Assembly: GCA_014885115.2 (NCBI GenBank) | Contig: WKLE02000575.1 | Span: forward strand, 3,799-67,798 | DNA from: Asterionellopsis glacialis | Taxonomy: Eukaryota; Bacillariophyta; Plagiogrammaphyceae; Rhaphoneidales; Asterionellopsidaceae | Reading direction: 5' to 3' | DNA length: 64,000 bases | In this document: in pieces, positions 34,737 through 45,300 of the stretch | Layout: every line of letters starts with the position of its first letter | Position numbering within the stretch: position 1 is the stretch's first letter | Notes under the pieces: generated by a model | The model's database searches: none | The model's input: only the letters and a program-made list of their open reading frames with translations | Told to the model about the DNA's origin: nothing | Program-made: the position numbers and the translations under genes

Positions 34737-35690
34737 ATGACACTCACGAAATCTACATCGTCATCGTCGTTAATGTCATTGACAGGTGAAACCTCGTCGA
34801 CTGAATCGTCTGCCAACACTTATAAAAAGATTATTTACTTTGTCCGTCATGCCGAGGCAACACATAATATTAAAGAACGGGAGGCTATAGAACGTGTCAA
34901 GGCATCGGGATCGTCCTGTAAACTTGAACAAGAAGAAGCCCGGAAATCTGTATTGCATTGTCCTACATTGAAGGATGCACCACTTTCCAAGAATGGGATT
35001 ACTCAATCCCAACGATCGCATGATAAGTTACAAGATTTAATTCAAGAAGAAAATTCACCCTTTCAACCACCTCAAATTGTATTGGTATCACCGTTGCGTC
35101 GGGCCCTCATGACGGCGACGGAATTGTTTGGTAAATTAACACCCCGTCCAAAATTTGTAGCCATTGAAGCCTTGCGAGAAAAGCGGACTGGTATGGAATG
35201 TGATGAACGGAGTGATCCACTTGTATTGGAAAAGGAATTCCCTCATGTGGACTTTACCAATGTCAAACAGGGATTACCTCTTGTGAACAAGGGAGAAGAC
35301 AATGTGTCTGTCCGAAAACGTGTCAAGACGTATTTGGAAAATGAATTACCTCACGTCAGTCAAGATTTTGTCGCTGTCGTAAGTCATAAGGGTTGGTTAC
35401 GTGAATTGCGTCATACTCTTAAAACATTGGAAGATACCGATTGTATTACAGTAGATTTTGATGTACATAATTGGCATCAAACCCTCTATGGGAATGCTGA
35501 ATTACGTGTGGCAAACTTTGAATGGAGTTCGGATACACATCAATTACGATCCGTCATTGAACGGAGTGTGGATAATGCCATCATTACGACAGATATCATT
35601 ACTGCACAATCGTCCAAGAATCCAATCTTGAATTTTGTCGAAAACATCGTTTCGTCGATATGGGAAAAGATACTAGTACCAATCAAGTAA
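34737..35690 (+). CDS. Histidine phosphatase (phosphoglycerate-mutase-like) superfamily protein
   Basis: Single-exon, 317 residues from ATG at 34737; the frame opens earlier but the first 18 codons look non-coding. The catalytic RHG-type motif is IIYFVRHAEATHN near residue 36 (phospho-accepting His after Arg; Ala replaces Gly). The region LVSPLRRALMTATELFG follows, then EALREKRTGMECDERSD with the acid residue, and the second His at AVVSHKGWLRELRHTL near residue 213. This is the branch-2-like cytosolic form common in plants, fungi and diatoms, acting on phosphosugars or other phosphomonoesters; substrate not predictable. A Ser/Thr-rich N-terminus and a hydrophobic C-terminal helix (NFVENIVSSIWEKILVPIK) frame the domain. 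Confidence 0.9.
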   Translation: MTLTKSTSSSSLMSLTGETSSTESSANTYKKIIYFVRHAEATHNIKEREAIERVKASGSSCKLEQEEARKSVLHCPTLKDAPLSKNGITQSQRSHDKLQDLIQEENSPFQPPQIVLVSPLRRALMTATELFGKLTPRPKFVAIEALREKRTGMECDERSDPLVLEKEFPHVDFTNVKQGLPLVNKGEDNVSVRKRVKTYLENELPHVSQDFVAVVSHKGWLRELRHTLKTLEDTDCITVDFDVHNWHQTLYGNAELRVANFEWSSDTHQLRSVIERSVDNAIITTDIITAQSSKNPILNFVENIVSSIWEKILVPIK

Positions 35691-37888
35691 GTGAGGAGCG
35701 ACTAACAGAACCGAGAAAGCTAACGTATGTGCTAGCTACCAACTAGAAAGAGAGAAGAGAAACAATCCTTCTCGCAAATTTGTATATATGTAAAAAGTCA
35801 TACACACAAAACACATGATTCCATTCATTTTATATGTTTATAGTTTGAACAAAAGAAACAAAAAACAAACACATTGTTGATTACTCCAAAGACCCAAAAC
35901 AAGAAAAAGAGACATGTCCACATTTGGAGAGAATCAATACTCACACAACAGCCATAAAACACCACCACCATTGTCATCATCAACAACCACAATAGCAACC
36001 ACGACTACAGTACTACTAGTACGTCTAACTTGGACCACAATAAGGCAACCAAGAATAACCATACCTACTACTATAATTTTCGTTCTGAAACACTTTGTAT
36101 ATTGAGATAGTAAATCAAACTTCACAATAACTAAACACTAATTATTTTACATGCAAACAATGCACTATTCCTATCATTTATATAATATACATCTATTCTT
36201 TGATGAAGCCCCTCATGGATATTTGAATATAACAAAGAAATATGCAATGTGTATATAGTATGCAACTATTTTGATTCGCCGCTCATGTAGAATGTTGTAA
36301 TGCCATTCAAAACAAAACGCAAGACTGCATATTTGTGTTGTTTAGTGTCAGGATAAATCTACGAAAACGATCTCAACTAAATATTTTACAAAAACTTCCG
36401 GCAATCTGCTATGCACTTACTGGGATCAAGCAAATATATAACGGCAGTTGTCTTTGGTATTCAATGGGATATGTAATATTGTGTGGAACAATCTGTTCAT
36501 TACCAAGTAAAATGTCAAAACATGATTGACAGAAGTTTGGGTAGGAATTGTTCCACTCAATTCAGGGTTGGTTGCCAACTCCAAGTATACTTTTTTTCTC
36601 CCTTTGTGCTTCCAGCTCTGAATAGAATTCCGTTCCAAGATCTTGAATTTTGTTCATTTAGCTCTTAAGAGGGGTCCCCTCTTGTGTAGCCCTTCTTCTA
36701 GAACGGCCTGTAGTACTACCGTAATCGGTTGAATGGTCGCTACCACTTGCTTTTGATGATGCATTTTCTGGAAAGAAGTTCTGTTTCTTTTTGTTTGAGA
36801 CAATGCGGTGTACAGGCATTACCCATTTGTTTTACCAGCAACTTTCTTCTGTTTCTTTTGGAAAGACGAATAGGATCGTGCATTTCGCCAAGATGGATTC
36901 CTTTTTGTTTGCCATACCCAAGGATACTTTCCTGATACTCCGTTTTCATACCTTTTTGTCTTGATTAATATTTTTTGGGTGGGAGGATTTACAAATGTTG
37001 AATGATTTTTTAAGAGCATGAAGGATGTAATAGAGAAGAGTTTCTTGTTGCAATGTCTTAATTTATTTTCAATCGTAAAAAAATGATTTTTTTGTTGTAC
37101 CAATGGGTTATGGATGCAGTATTTTGCCCTTGGCACACTAAAAAAAAAATGTGGATACCTAAAGCCTTTCTCATGTACTTTTTCAATCTTGAAAATGTGA
37201 GTGTTGGGATTGGGTTCTCACAAAGTGTCATATATTTTTCGTATTAAGGGACAAAAGAGGTCCACCGCAATGGTGGTTTATGTTGTACCTGTACCCTACC
37301 TGGTGGGTACATCAAAACGTACCGGGGTAGAGTGTAGTCCTACCAGGTACAGTACATAGTTGGATACCCAGGTATTCATACACTAAGTACAAGGTATGAT
37401 TAGAAGGTAATCTCTACAGGTTACGCTAACGACACGTGGAGAAAGTTGGAGAAACAATGATTCGCCAAAAATAGTAACTATTTTTTTTAATACTTGTACC
37501 TAGAACAGACAGAATCTAGAGGACTACCTGGTATACCTGGGTTAGTCCTACTGTACATGGTAGTCTTGTTCGGAACTTGTGCGGTACAAAAGACTATTCT
37601 AACCGTATCCGGTACAAGATTCGGTAAAAATGATGCAGAGATTAAGTCTTGTACTGACTGTATGTTGGTTTCTACGTGAGAGAAACAAATTCTGACATCA
37701 CACATAAAACACGAACAAAAAAAGTGAATGTTGTATTGATGTGCCAATTTGCTGATAAATATAGAGGGTGCGATCGGCAAGAATCTCTGCATACAACACC
37801 ATCATTGCCTCATTCTTTTAGGACCTAGTCCCCCTGCTTACTATTACGCCCCGGCGTCAACGATAAATAACACCATACAAGTATTAAC
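35691..37888. other. Intergenic region with an LRR relic and motif copies
   Basis: 2.2 kb without an intact gene. An LRR-like fragment lies on the minus strand at 36503-36590. TACCAGGTAC is exact at 37341, with TACCTGGT-type variants at 37294 and 37525, all within 600 bp upstream of the TspO-like gene. TAGGACCTAGTCC is at 37820. Confidence 0.55.
36503..36590 (-). pseudogene. Orphan leucine-rich-repeat fragment
   Basis: On the minus strand an AAAAAAAG acceptor-like site is followed by a frame reading LELATNPELSGTIPTQ, closely matching the diatom LRR consensus (compare LHLSTNEKLGGTIPTK in the last exon of the LRR gene at 16 kb). After about 28 residues the frame meets a GTAATG donor-like site and no further repeats are seen on either side. 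Read as a relic of an LRR exon; a very diverged live gene is possible. Confidence 0.4.
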
Positions 37889-38901
37889 ATGTCTTCCGAT
37901 AAACCCAACGCACTCAATTATTTAAATTTGGTTGCCTACATTGGCAATGTTGTCGTAACGTATGGCATTGGCCTTTTGGGATTTTTCGGTGCATCTACCA
38001 ACGGTGAATTATCTGAAAAGTATCAAACATTGGTGACACCTGTTGGTTGGGCATTTGCTATTTGGAGCATTATTTTTATTTCCCAATTGATCTTTGTCAT
38101 TGTCCAATTTTTATCTGTATTCCGTGCATCACCCTTGGTTCAAGATGGTGTCAAATGGTATTACATTGGTGTATGTGGAGCACAAATCGCATGGACGTTA
38201 TTCTTTTCATTTGAATATATCGAAGCATCTGCAGCTGCCATGTTGTCAATTTTGGCATTCTTAGTGACTACTGTCATTTCTCAATACAATGTTAGCAGCA
38301 GTGCTGACAGTAGTAGTAATAGTGTTGCTGTGAAGCAACGTGACTTTTGGTTATTAAAGTTCCCCTTTGCCATTCATTGTGGTTGGATTGTAGCTGCATC
38401 CTTTGTTAATATCAATGTTGTATTGGTCAAGTATGAGTTAAGTTCAACCATTCAAGTCTTTGCCGCTATAGGATCATTAGTTGGTGTTTTGATTGCTGCT
38501 GGAATTGCACTTAAGGTACCCAATCGTCCTGAATATGTTATCCCTCTTGTTTTGGTATGGGCAACGGTACGTATTATATATATTTTGTACATTTCCAATT
38601 TTGTGGTCATATAATGTTATTCCTCTTTCTTTCATTTATCATTTGCTGATGCATATCCATGTGATTCTTTCTGTTTATGCATCGTATTCATATTACTATA
38701 CAGGCTGGTATTGCGGTTGAACTTGGGAACCCAAAAGAACTTATTGTAGAAACTTTCCAAGAAGATACTATTTCTTCCATCCGTTATGGAGCTGCATTTG
38801 TCAGTGCAGCTGTTGGTATTTTTGTTGCTGTGGTTGGAATTCGCGATATTTGTTCTCGTCGTAGTGGTACCGAAGAAGAAGGTCAATACCTAGCAGCGTA
38901 A
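37889..38901 (+). CDS. TspO/MBR-like membrane protein
   Basis: Two exons, 37889..38566 and 38704..38901 (intron 137 bp, GTACGT...TACAG, phase 0), 291 residues. Hydrophobic spans cover most of the sequence: YLNLVAYIGNVVVTYGIGLL, then TPVGWAFAIWSIIFISQLIF, which matches the conserved TspO stretch P-x-G-W-x-F-x-I-W. Later spans include IGVCGAQIAWTLFFSFEYIE, AAMLSILAFLVTTVI, FPFAIHCGWIVAASFVNIN, VFAAIGSLVGVLIAAGIAL and a final one in exon 2 (FVSAAVGIFVAVVGI). TspO proteins bind porphyrins, sterols and related ligands; bacterial ones have about 160 residues and 5 spans, so this belongs to the longer eukaryotic-algal branch. Ligand and membrane unknown. Several TACCAGGTAC-type motifs lie in its 5' flank. 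Confidence 0.78.
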
Positions 38902-39175
38902 TTTATGTTGGATAATTGACCATATTATGCTGGAATAAATGATGTTGTGCGACAGATTGGATAAAAAAGCACTAAAATTGTTGTTATATATATATTTGCT
39001 TCAAGGTTGTAATTGTCAAAAAATATCAAAGGTTGTGCGACCATAACTATCATTCAAATCCATCAAATCGCCATACTCTACAAAGTTCCTGTCCGACCAT
39101 GGAGTGTTCTGTGCATGGTGAGACTAGATTCTCAATATTTTAATTCTGCACGCGCTCTTATATAATTGTGGATTA

Positions 39176-39514
39176 TTATTTTCGTTTCTCGTCATCAAGA
39201 TTGTCAATGTGAAATACTTCTTGGCAATCCACTGCAACTGGACTTGTATCATCATTGGTTTCCATCAGTTCTCCCATATGAGCCCACCATCGTTGACAGA
39301 CCTCTGTTTGAGCGATGCTATTCCACTGCGTTTCGTCCTCAATTTCGGCATATGCAAATAGCTGCCGTCCATCCGGATGGAGAAAGATACTATAGTTCCG
39401 AACTCCATGCTCAAAGAGAGTCGATTGTAACTCTGGCCAGATTGGGTTATGCCGTTTCTTGTACTCCGCTTCGTTACCAGCTTTCAGAGTCATCACGAAG
39501 GCTTTGCGGAGCAT
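39176..39514 (-). CDS. rhaM: L-rhamnose mutarotase
   Basis: A 112-residue single-exon gene. RhaM interconverts the alpha and beta anomers of L-rhamnose in the cytosol (known for the bacterial family). The sequence tracks the family end to end: RKAFVMTLKAGNEAEYKKRH, then NPIWPEL, HGVRNYSIFL, LFAYAEIEDETQWNSIA, VCQRWWAHM, and QEVFHI near the end. The active-site His is kept at position 22 (KKRHNPIWPEL), with the Trp pair of CQRWW. Slightly longer than the 104-residue bacterial enzyme by a charged tail. No targeting signal. Its close match to a bacterial sugar-utilisation enzyme suggests old transfer from bacteria or very strong conservation. It converges with the TspO-like gene, 274 bp apart. 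Confidence 0.95.
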   Translation of the reverse strand: MLRKAFVMTLKAGNEAEYKKRHNPIWPELQSTLFEHGVRNYSIFLHPDGRQLFAYAEIEDETQWNSIAQTEVCQRWWAHMGELMETNDDTSPVAVDCQEVFHIDNLDDEKRK

Positions 39515-40469
39515 TGTAGTAGTCTATTGTGTGTTATTATGAGCGCTACCTGTATGTGGGGTATGGATGCAATGCGTTCTCTGTTAGTTAGCAATCTTTT
39601 CTTTGGACTTTCAAGGATACGCGCGTGGAAGCTTCGGTGAGGTTTTTTGCAGGCAGATGAGGAAGTCATATTTAGATGAACCTCGTAGTCAATTCTACGT
39701 ACAGAATGTTGCTTCCGTCCCATATCTTTCTTTTCCATACTTCTTTTTGCTCCCCATTTCGTCCCACTATTTTTTTTTTTCAGTACTACTTTGCACACTT
39801 TGATGATCAACAGAATGTTGACAAAACTACAATCAACAAGGTAAATATAGCTCTTTCTTGCTTTCTTTCTTTCTTTCTTTCCCACACATTTCATCCTTAT
39901 TATTGAAAAGTATCGTGTGGTGCATCTAGATTCATGTAGCTCATTCATACAGACAGTGTTGCAGGAACACCTATCGCGGTCTATTTTTTATGATAATTCT
40001 AACATCCATGGGATTCATATAGAGAATAGATTTTTATCAGGGCAACAACAACAATTCCTACCAGATGACTAACAGTAGCACACCCATAATATGCATAACA
40101 AGAATAGCAGGAAAATGATAACAAGAAATCTACTGTATTAATGTTTTCAACACCAAAACGCAACTAACAAGACTTAGAATGTTGTAGTTGTTTCATCAAC
40201 TTTGGTTTCAAACAAAAAAGGTGAATTACAAGTTGACAAAGATAACAGTGTCTTGAGAATCTATCTGTTAGCATTTAATAAGATGGTGGTGGGGAGTGTT
40301 TGTAACATTAAGTTCATACAAGCCTCGTGTGTTGATACACCTTGTACTGGTATGGCAATTGGAGAAAGAAGCCCCCAAGAAAATTTTTTTTTCTGCTGCC
40401 CAAGCTTGATGACAGGACTGGAATCACCTTTATGCCCATTCAGTTCGTCAACTGCTACAGGCTTACTCT
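39515..40469. other. Intergenic, CTTT microsatellite only
   Basis: 955 bp between rhaM (5' end) and the GT31 gene (3' end). A CTTT-type tract lies at 39858-39884; otherwise nothing recognised. Confidence 0.5.
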
Positions 40470-41540
40470 CTATAGATAGTCTATAATCATCCTTAATTGT
40501 GATGTTTCCGTCATTTCATAAAATGGTTTCCATTTGATATGCAATTGTTGCTTTGATTCGTTATCTTTTAGATGGTGCTCAATAAGCTCGAAGCTTTTAC
40601 GCATGTGCGAACATGTCGAATGACATTCTTGAATCAATATTCCTGTAGCAGCATCTTCCATGGCCAAGTAATTCACGGTTGCCAATTTATCAACCATACA
40701 TTTGTTAATATTTTTAGAAACAACATATCCAAGTCCTTGCGCATAAGGTGGATATTCGGGGTAAGGATAATCTTCTTCTGAGACGTAGTAACGGTTTTTT
40801 TTGTCGCGAATGGGTGGTTTAGCGCGCATACATCCTCCAAAGAAATCAACCTTGTTCTTTTTCCTTAATAGTAAAAGATTAAAGACTCCCAAGGCAACAT
40901 ACGAATCATCATCTGTCTTCATGATGTACTTATACGGTGATCCGTAATGTTTTTCCACGGCATGGTAAAACATCTGAACCTTGTATGTCAAATGCAACCA
41001 TTGTTCTTCTATATCGACCCATATCAAATCCCCAACTTGTTGAAATTCTGATTCAATCTGGCTCCAATCACCTGCAACCAGAAAGAAGACACGACCTTTG
41101 TCATTTTCTGCCCATGTTTTTCGAATTCCTTGGCGTCTCCAATAGTCCTTTGCGTGTGATAACACCCCCACAACAAGAACCCTGTTGTTGCTGGTGTCCA
41201 ACTTTGTTTCGGAAAAAGATTGGGGATATCGATAGGTGAGTCGCTTTCCAGATATTATTACGTGATCTTGTTGAATGTGAAGAGGCGATTGAGATAAAGA
41301 CTTTGTAGTCCCATTCGTATTAAAAATTATTGCATTGTTAGCTGCTATAGTTTCTCCAGCACTGTGATAGTCTCCTTTCCCGTCACCTGTGCCTTTGCCT
41401 AATCGTCGTTCCCTGTGGCTGTCGTAGTCATTATTTAGACTTGTAGAAAATAGAGGTCCCCATGATTCATTGCCAATCCCTATACATGCGATCAAAAACA
41501 AAGAAAATAATCGCACTGCTGTCAGATGGTGACCTTTCAT
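40470..41540 (-). CDS. Beta-1,3-galactosyltransferase-like glycosyltransferase, family GT31
   Basis: 356 residues from ATG at 41540 (the frame opens 27 bases earlier only with a non-ATG codon). A type II Golgi layout is visible: a short basic N-terminus, then the signal anchor VRLFSLFLIACIGIG, a variable stem to residue 100, and the catalytic domain. Family blocks in order: RVLVVGVLSHAKDYWRRQGIRKTW, VFFLVAGD, DLIWVDIEEQWLHLTYKV, YKYIMKTDDDSYVAL with the metal-binding DDD, YPPYAQGLGYVVSKNI, and LAMEDAATGILIQEC with the ED catalytic pair. GT31 enzymes transfer Gal or GlcNAc from UDP-sugars to glycans in the Golgi; acceptor not predictable. TACCAGGTACCAGGTACAG sits about 170 bp upstream of the start. 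Confidence 0.9.
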   Translation of the reverse strand: MKGHHLTAVRLFSLFLIACIGIGNESWGPLFSTSLNNDYDSHRERRLGKGTGDGKGDYHSAGETIAANNAIIFNTNGTTKSLSQSPLHIQQDHVIISGKRLTYRYPQSFSETKLDTSNNRVLVVGVLSHAKDYWRRQGIRKTWAENDKGRVFFLVAGDWSQIESEFQQVGDLIWVDIEEQWLHLTYKVQMFYHAVEKHYGSPYKYIMKTDDDSYVALGVFNLLLLRKKNKVDFFGGCMRAKPPIRDKKNRYYVSEEDYPYPEYPPYAQGLGYVVSKNINKCMVDKLATVNYLAMEDAATGILIQECHSTCSHMRKSFELIEHHLKDNESKQQLHIKWKPFYEMTETSQLRMIIDYL

Positions 41541-42388
41541 GATTATTTTATGGCACTGTTTCTGCAATACGAATTACTGTAATATTTAGGGTCTATCAGT
41601 GTAGTGAATCAAGAGAATACTGTCTAGTCTGTTACATGCCTCTCTTTCACCCAGTCATGCGAAAAAATAATGAAAACAATTTTCGGATGACTGGGTCGAA
41701 AAGAGACATACCAGGTACCAGGTACAGTACCTGTACGGTACGGGTACTCTTTTTTTACAAGGTAGTAGTTCTCTAGAGGTCTCATTCACATTTATTATGT
41801 TACAATACCTACCTGTGCTTACATTTACCACATCCCAGCTTCAGTAAGAAATACAGGTATTAAATAACAACAGTACTGGTATTATAATAGATATTACCAC
41901 GAAACCGTACATGTTACAGTAGAACTAAGACTATTTTGAAGATGAAGAGATGATGGGACAAGGCAAAGAAAGGCGAACGAAAGAGCGGTAGGAATATTAT
42001 GCATCCTAGGTTATCCTATCAAAATTTGAAGGGCACCTCTTTGTAAGAGCGAGTAGGAAATGTTAAAGAATGCAAATAGAGAAAAAGGTAAATGGTTGAT
42101 TTGGATCGAGGTGATCAAAACATAAGAGAGGCGGTACCTAGAGGAGTGAATATTTTCAGAATTACCATAGCCAGATAAGTTGTTAGTTTCTGTTGCATTT
42201 GTGCGACATGTCTCAAACAAAGCAGATGAGAAATTTCAAAAGTAATTTCTATAAAAGAGGATTCTGATGAACGCCCTGGTCCTGACAAGACACGACTATT
42301 GCCCAACATGAGCATATAGGAGATATTTTTTCGTTTGTGGTCATTTTACATAGAGCGATCTAGACGAGATGTAAGGTTGTCTATCAAG
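41541..42388. other. Intergenic, paired TACCAGGTAC motif
   Basis: 848 bp. Contains overlapping TACCAGGTAC copies at 41709 and 41716 in the GT31 5' flank, then a GTACCTGTACGGTAC run. A short minus-strand frame near 42011-42220 could hold an extra 3' exon of the GH-EGF gene, as its last codons overlap a GTATGT donor-like site, but this cannot be decided. Confidence 0.5.
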
Positions 42389-45300
42389 CTAAGCACATAC
42401 CAAATTGTTGTTCCTAGCAAAACTTGGATCACACTGTTTCAACTTTCTATTCCGGCGTTGCACCAAAAACCAAAACACCATGCCTAGCAATGAAACAATT
42501 GTGACTGTGAAAACAATTAATGTGACTCCTGTAGTTGAGACAGATCGATTTTTGGGGGGGGGGGCTCTTGGATCTTCTTCGATAATACTAGACGAACCCG
42601 CAACTACCTCTAGAATCGCCTTAAAGTCAGAAACGCCCGGTCCGCTGTCGTCAAGATGTCGTGAACTATTTCTGCCGTCTTTTAATCTACGGCTAGTATC
42701 TCCAAATGCTAGAGCAGCAACGCCAGTCACTGTTATGTTATTAGAGTTCTCAATGGAGAAGAACGCAGAAGTCACCATAGTTCGGACTGTAATTAACTGA
42801 GTGTTTTCGCCTGTAATACTTGTTAGACCGTTCATTCCTGTATCCGCACTGATTGGATTGCTTGAACCGCCACCTAAACCATCTTGAATGAATGACAATT
42901 CTTGTATGTATGCAATCAGAACCCCAACGCTCTCTGTTTCAACACAGATGCGCACATCATCCCCTTGACTTAATGGAATATCGACAGGCATAGCAGTCTC
43001 ATCACATTGATAGGCGAACACATTGTACCGGACAGTCTCATTCTTATTGATTTCTTTGGCATCATCTCGGTTTGTCGATACACCGGTGAAAGAAAATTCT
43101 TCGCTCATATCAATATTCACTGTGACAACTGTTTCGTGGAAGGTAACACTGGGCCCACCTTCACTTGCATGTAAGTCGAGGCGCATGCAAAACTTTAAGG
43201 TGCCCGTAAGACCACCAGTACTTAGTGAGAAGATTCCACTATCACCATTTTCGATTGCTGTTGCGTCAAAATCGATCGAAGCTGTTAGGTTGAGGTTCAT
43301 GATAGATGGACTTCCAACAACTGTACTAGTAGTAATACTCAAAAGGCTGCTGGACAGCTCTGTCTTACAATCCTCTGTGAAGACACCCATTGAATGAACT
43401 TTATTCGAAATGTTGTAATAGAACTTGATCTCCTCACTTGAAGAGGCATCGTTGAAGACAATTTCACTGCCATCAAAAGGAATGATATCATAGTGAAAGT
43501 CAACAGGCACATCCACGACACTTTCTATGACAGCAAGGGTTGAGTTCAACTCGACATGTAGATGAATCGCCTCGTTGATAATAGTGCTGTTTTCCAACAC
43601 ATTACGTTGCACACTTGCGATACTGGCTTGATTTTGATGGTTATCGTCTCCACCAAACGTAGCTTCACCTTCTCCTTCGTAGGTTGTCTGCTGAAGGTTT
43701 CTATTGGAATTCAACCGACGAGATGTTGCTTGAAGTAAAACCTTAACGCTCACGGCGTCCAATTCTGATGCTAATATGTCACCTAAAATCTTTTCCATGG
43801 CAGAAGTATTTTTAATTGGCATATTGAACACCATGGAAAAGGGAGCAATGGGCACAGTTTTTGCTGCGGTACCCCCCGTGAGGGTTACTTCGTTTTCCGA
43901 AACCCAAAAGGGCTCTGAAAAGAAATGGTAGCGACCCAGAGAGTCGTCAACAATGATTTCAAAGTAATACTTTTCGATGGGCGAAAAGTTATCATTGCTA
44001 CCGAGGACAGGGAGAAACGGGTCGGTCTGATCTGAAACATATTCACCCGCTGAGAAGGTTTGAACTACTTCAATCTCATCTGCGCAGGACTCTCGCAATC
44101 GCACTAGGCGCACCGATGTTGCTTGGAAATGTTTTTGATCATTGCTTGCGTCGTTCAAAACAGAGGATTTCCAGGATAAGAGCAGCGTTTGTCCAGGGTT
44201 GAAATGGTTGCGAACTTGACCGGAAATATCTCTGAGAATCACATAAGGTGGGCCTACAAATGAATTCATTCCGATGCCAATTCCAAACAGAGTATATCTG
44301 TTCAAGCATCCATTCATACTTGTGTGACCGTCTGAAATATCTTGTATACTTTCCAAGACAGCATCATATTTTGGTGGTAATGGGTGATATTGTCCTGTGA
44401 ATTCTTGAAGTCCAAAACTGCCATATATACTTGGTCGTGATTGGTCAGTGAAGTGAACCCATCTTAATATACCTATCTCTAACGCAATGTCAGAATACAT
44501 TTTGTATACTTCTTTCATGTCAGGATGGCGGTTCACCTGAATTAGCTTTTCGGAATATCCATTTGTAGTTCTACCAGAATGAATTGCGCTAGACTCAACT
44601 ATATGTGGACCTGCCTCATATGTAGACAAGGGCATACCATATTCACCTGCAATCATCTGGTCACGCAGCATTCGGTCTCTAAAATTCTGAAGCTGATCCT
44701 CGCTACGGCATCGTGCAATCATATCAGAAACAGACAGCTGCACATTTGTTGGTCCGTCCTGTCCCAGACCACAGTCCCAGTAGCCAGTTGTCGCAAAAGA
44801 ATCAAATGTTTCGTTTAGTGACGAAGCTCCTGTTTGAGACGACGCATAAGATAATATTTCTCGATTTACACTATCTGACCCTGCCCAGCCACTCAAGATA
44901 CATTTGAAACGGCTGCTGACGGCCGCGCCCTTCCAAATGTTACACACTTGTACTGACCTAAGTGCGTAGTACCTGTACCTATTGTTCTGGGGCTGTTCTG
45001 TGTCCAAATTGAGCTCAGTTCCCTGCAGAGCACACCAATGTGATCCATCAAACAATGGATTCCAGGCCTCATTTACGTACTCGATGAACGCCTCTACATC
45101 GGGCCGAAGTGTTGTTTCAACTAATATTCGAAGTTCCTGTATGTATTGATCATCAACGCTCGGGGCCACCACAAACCAAGGCGAACACCCAATCATGTTA
45201 CAAATGTCAATCATATATTCGAATGGCATTCCACTGTCACTGTGAAGACGTCCATGAGTTTCACGAAGCTGGTACTTCCGAATCCTTTCTTCCCATTTCC

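Noticed and set aside
42552..42563. Poly-G run as a frameshift in the GH-EGF gene
   Set aside because: The frame continues through it as Pro codons into a good membrane span, so no break is needed.
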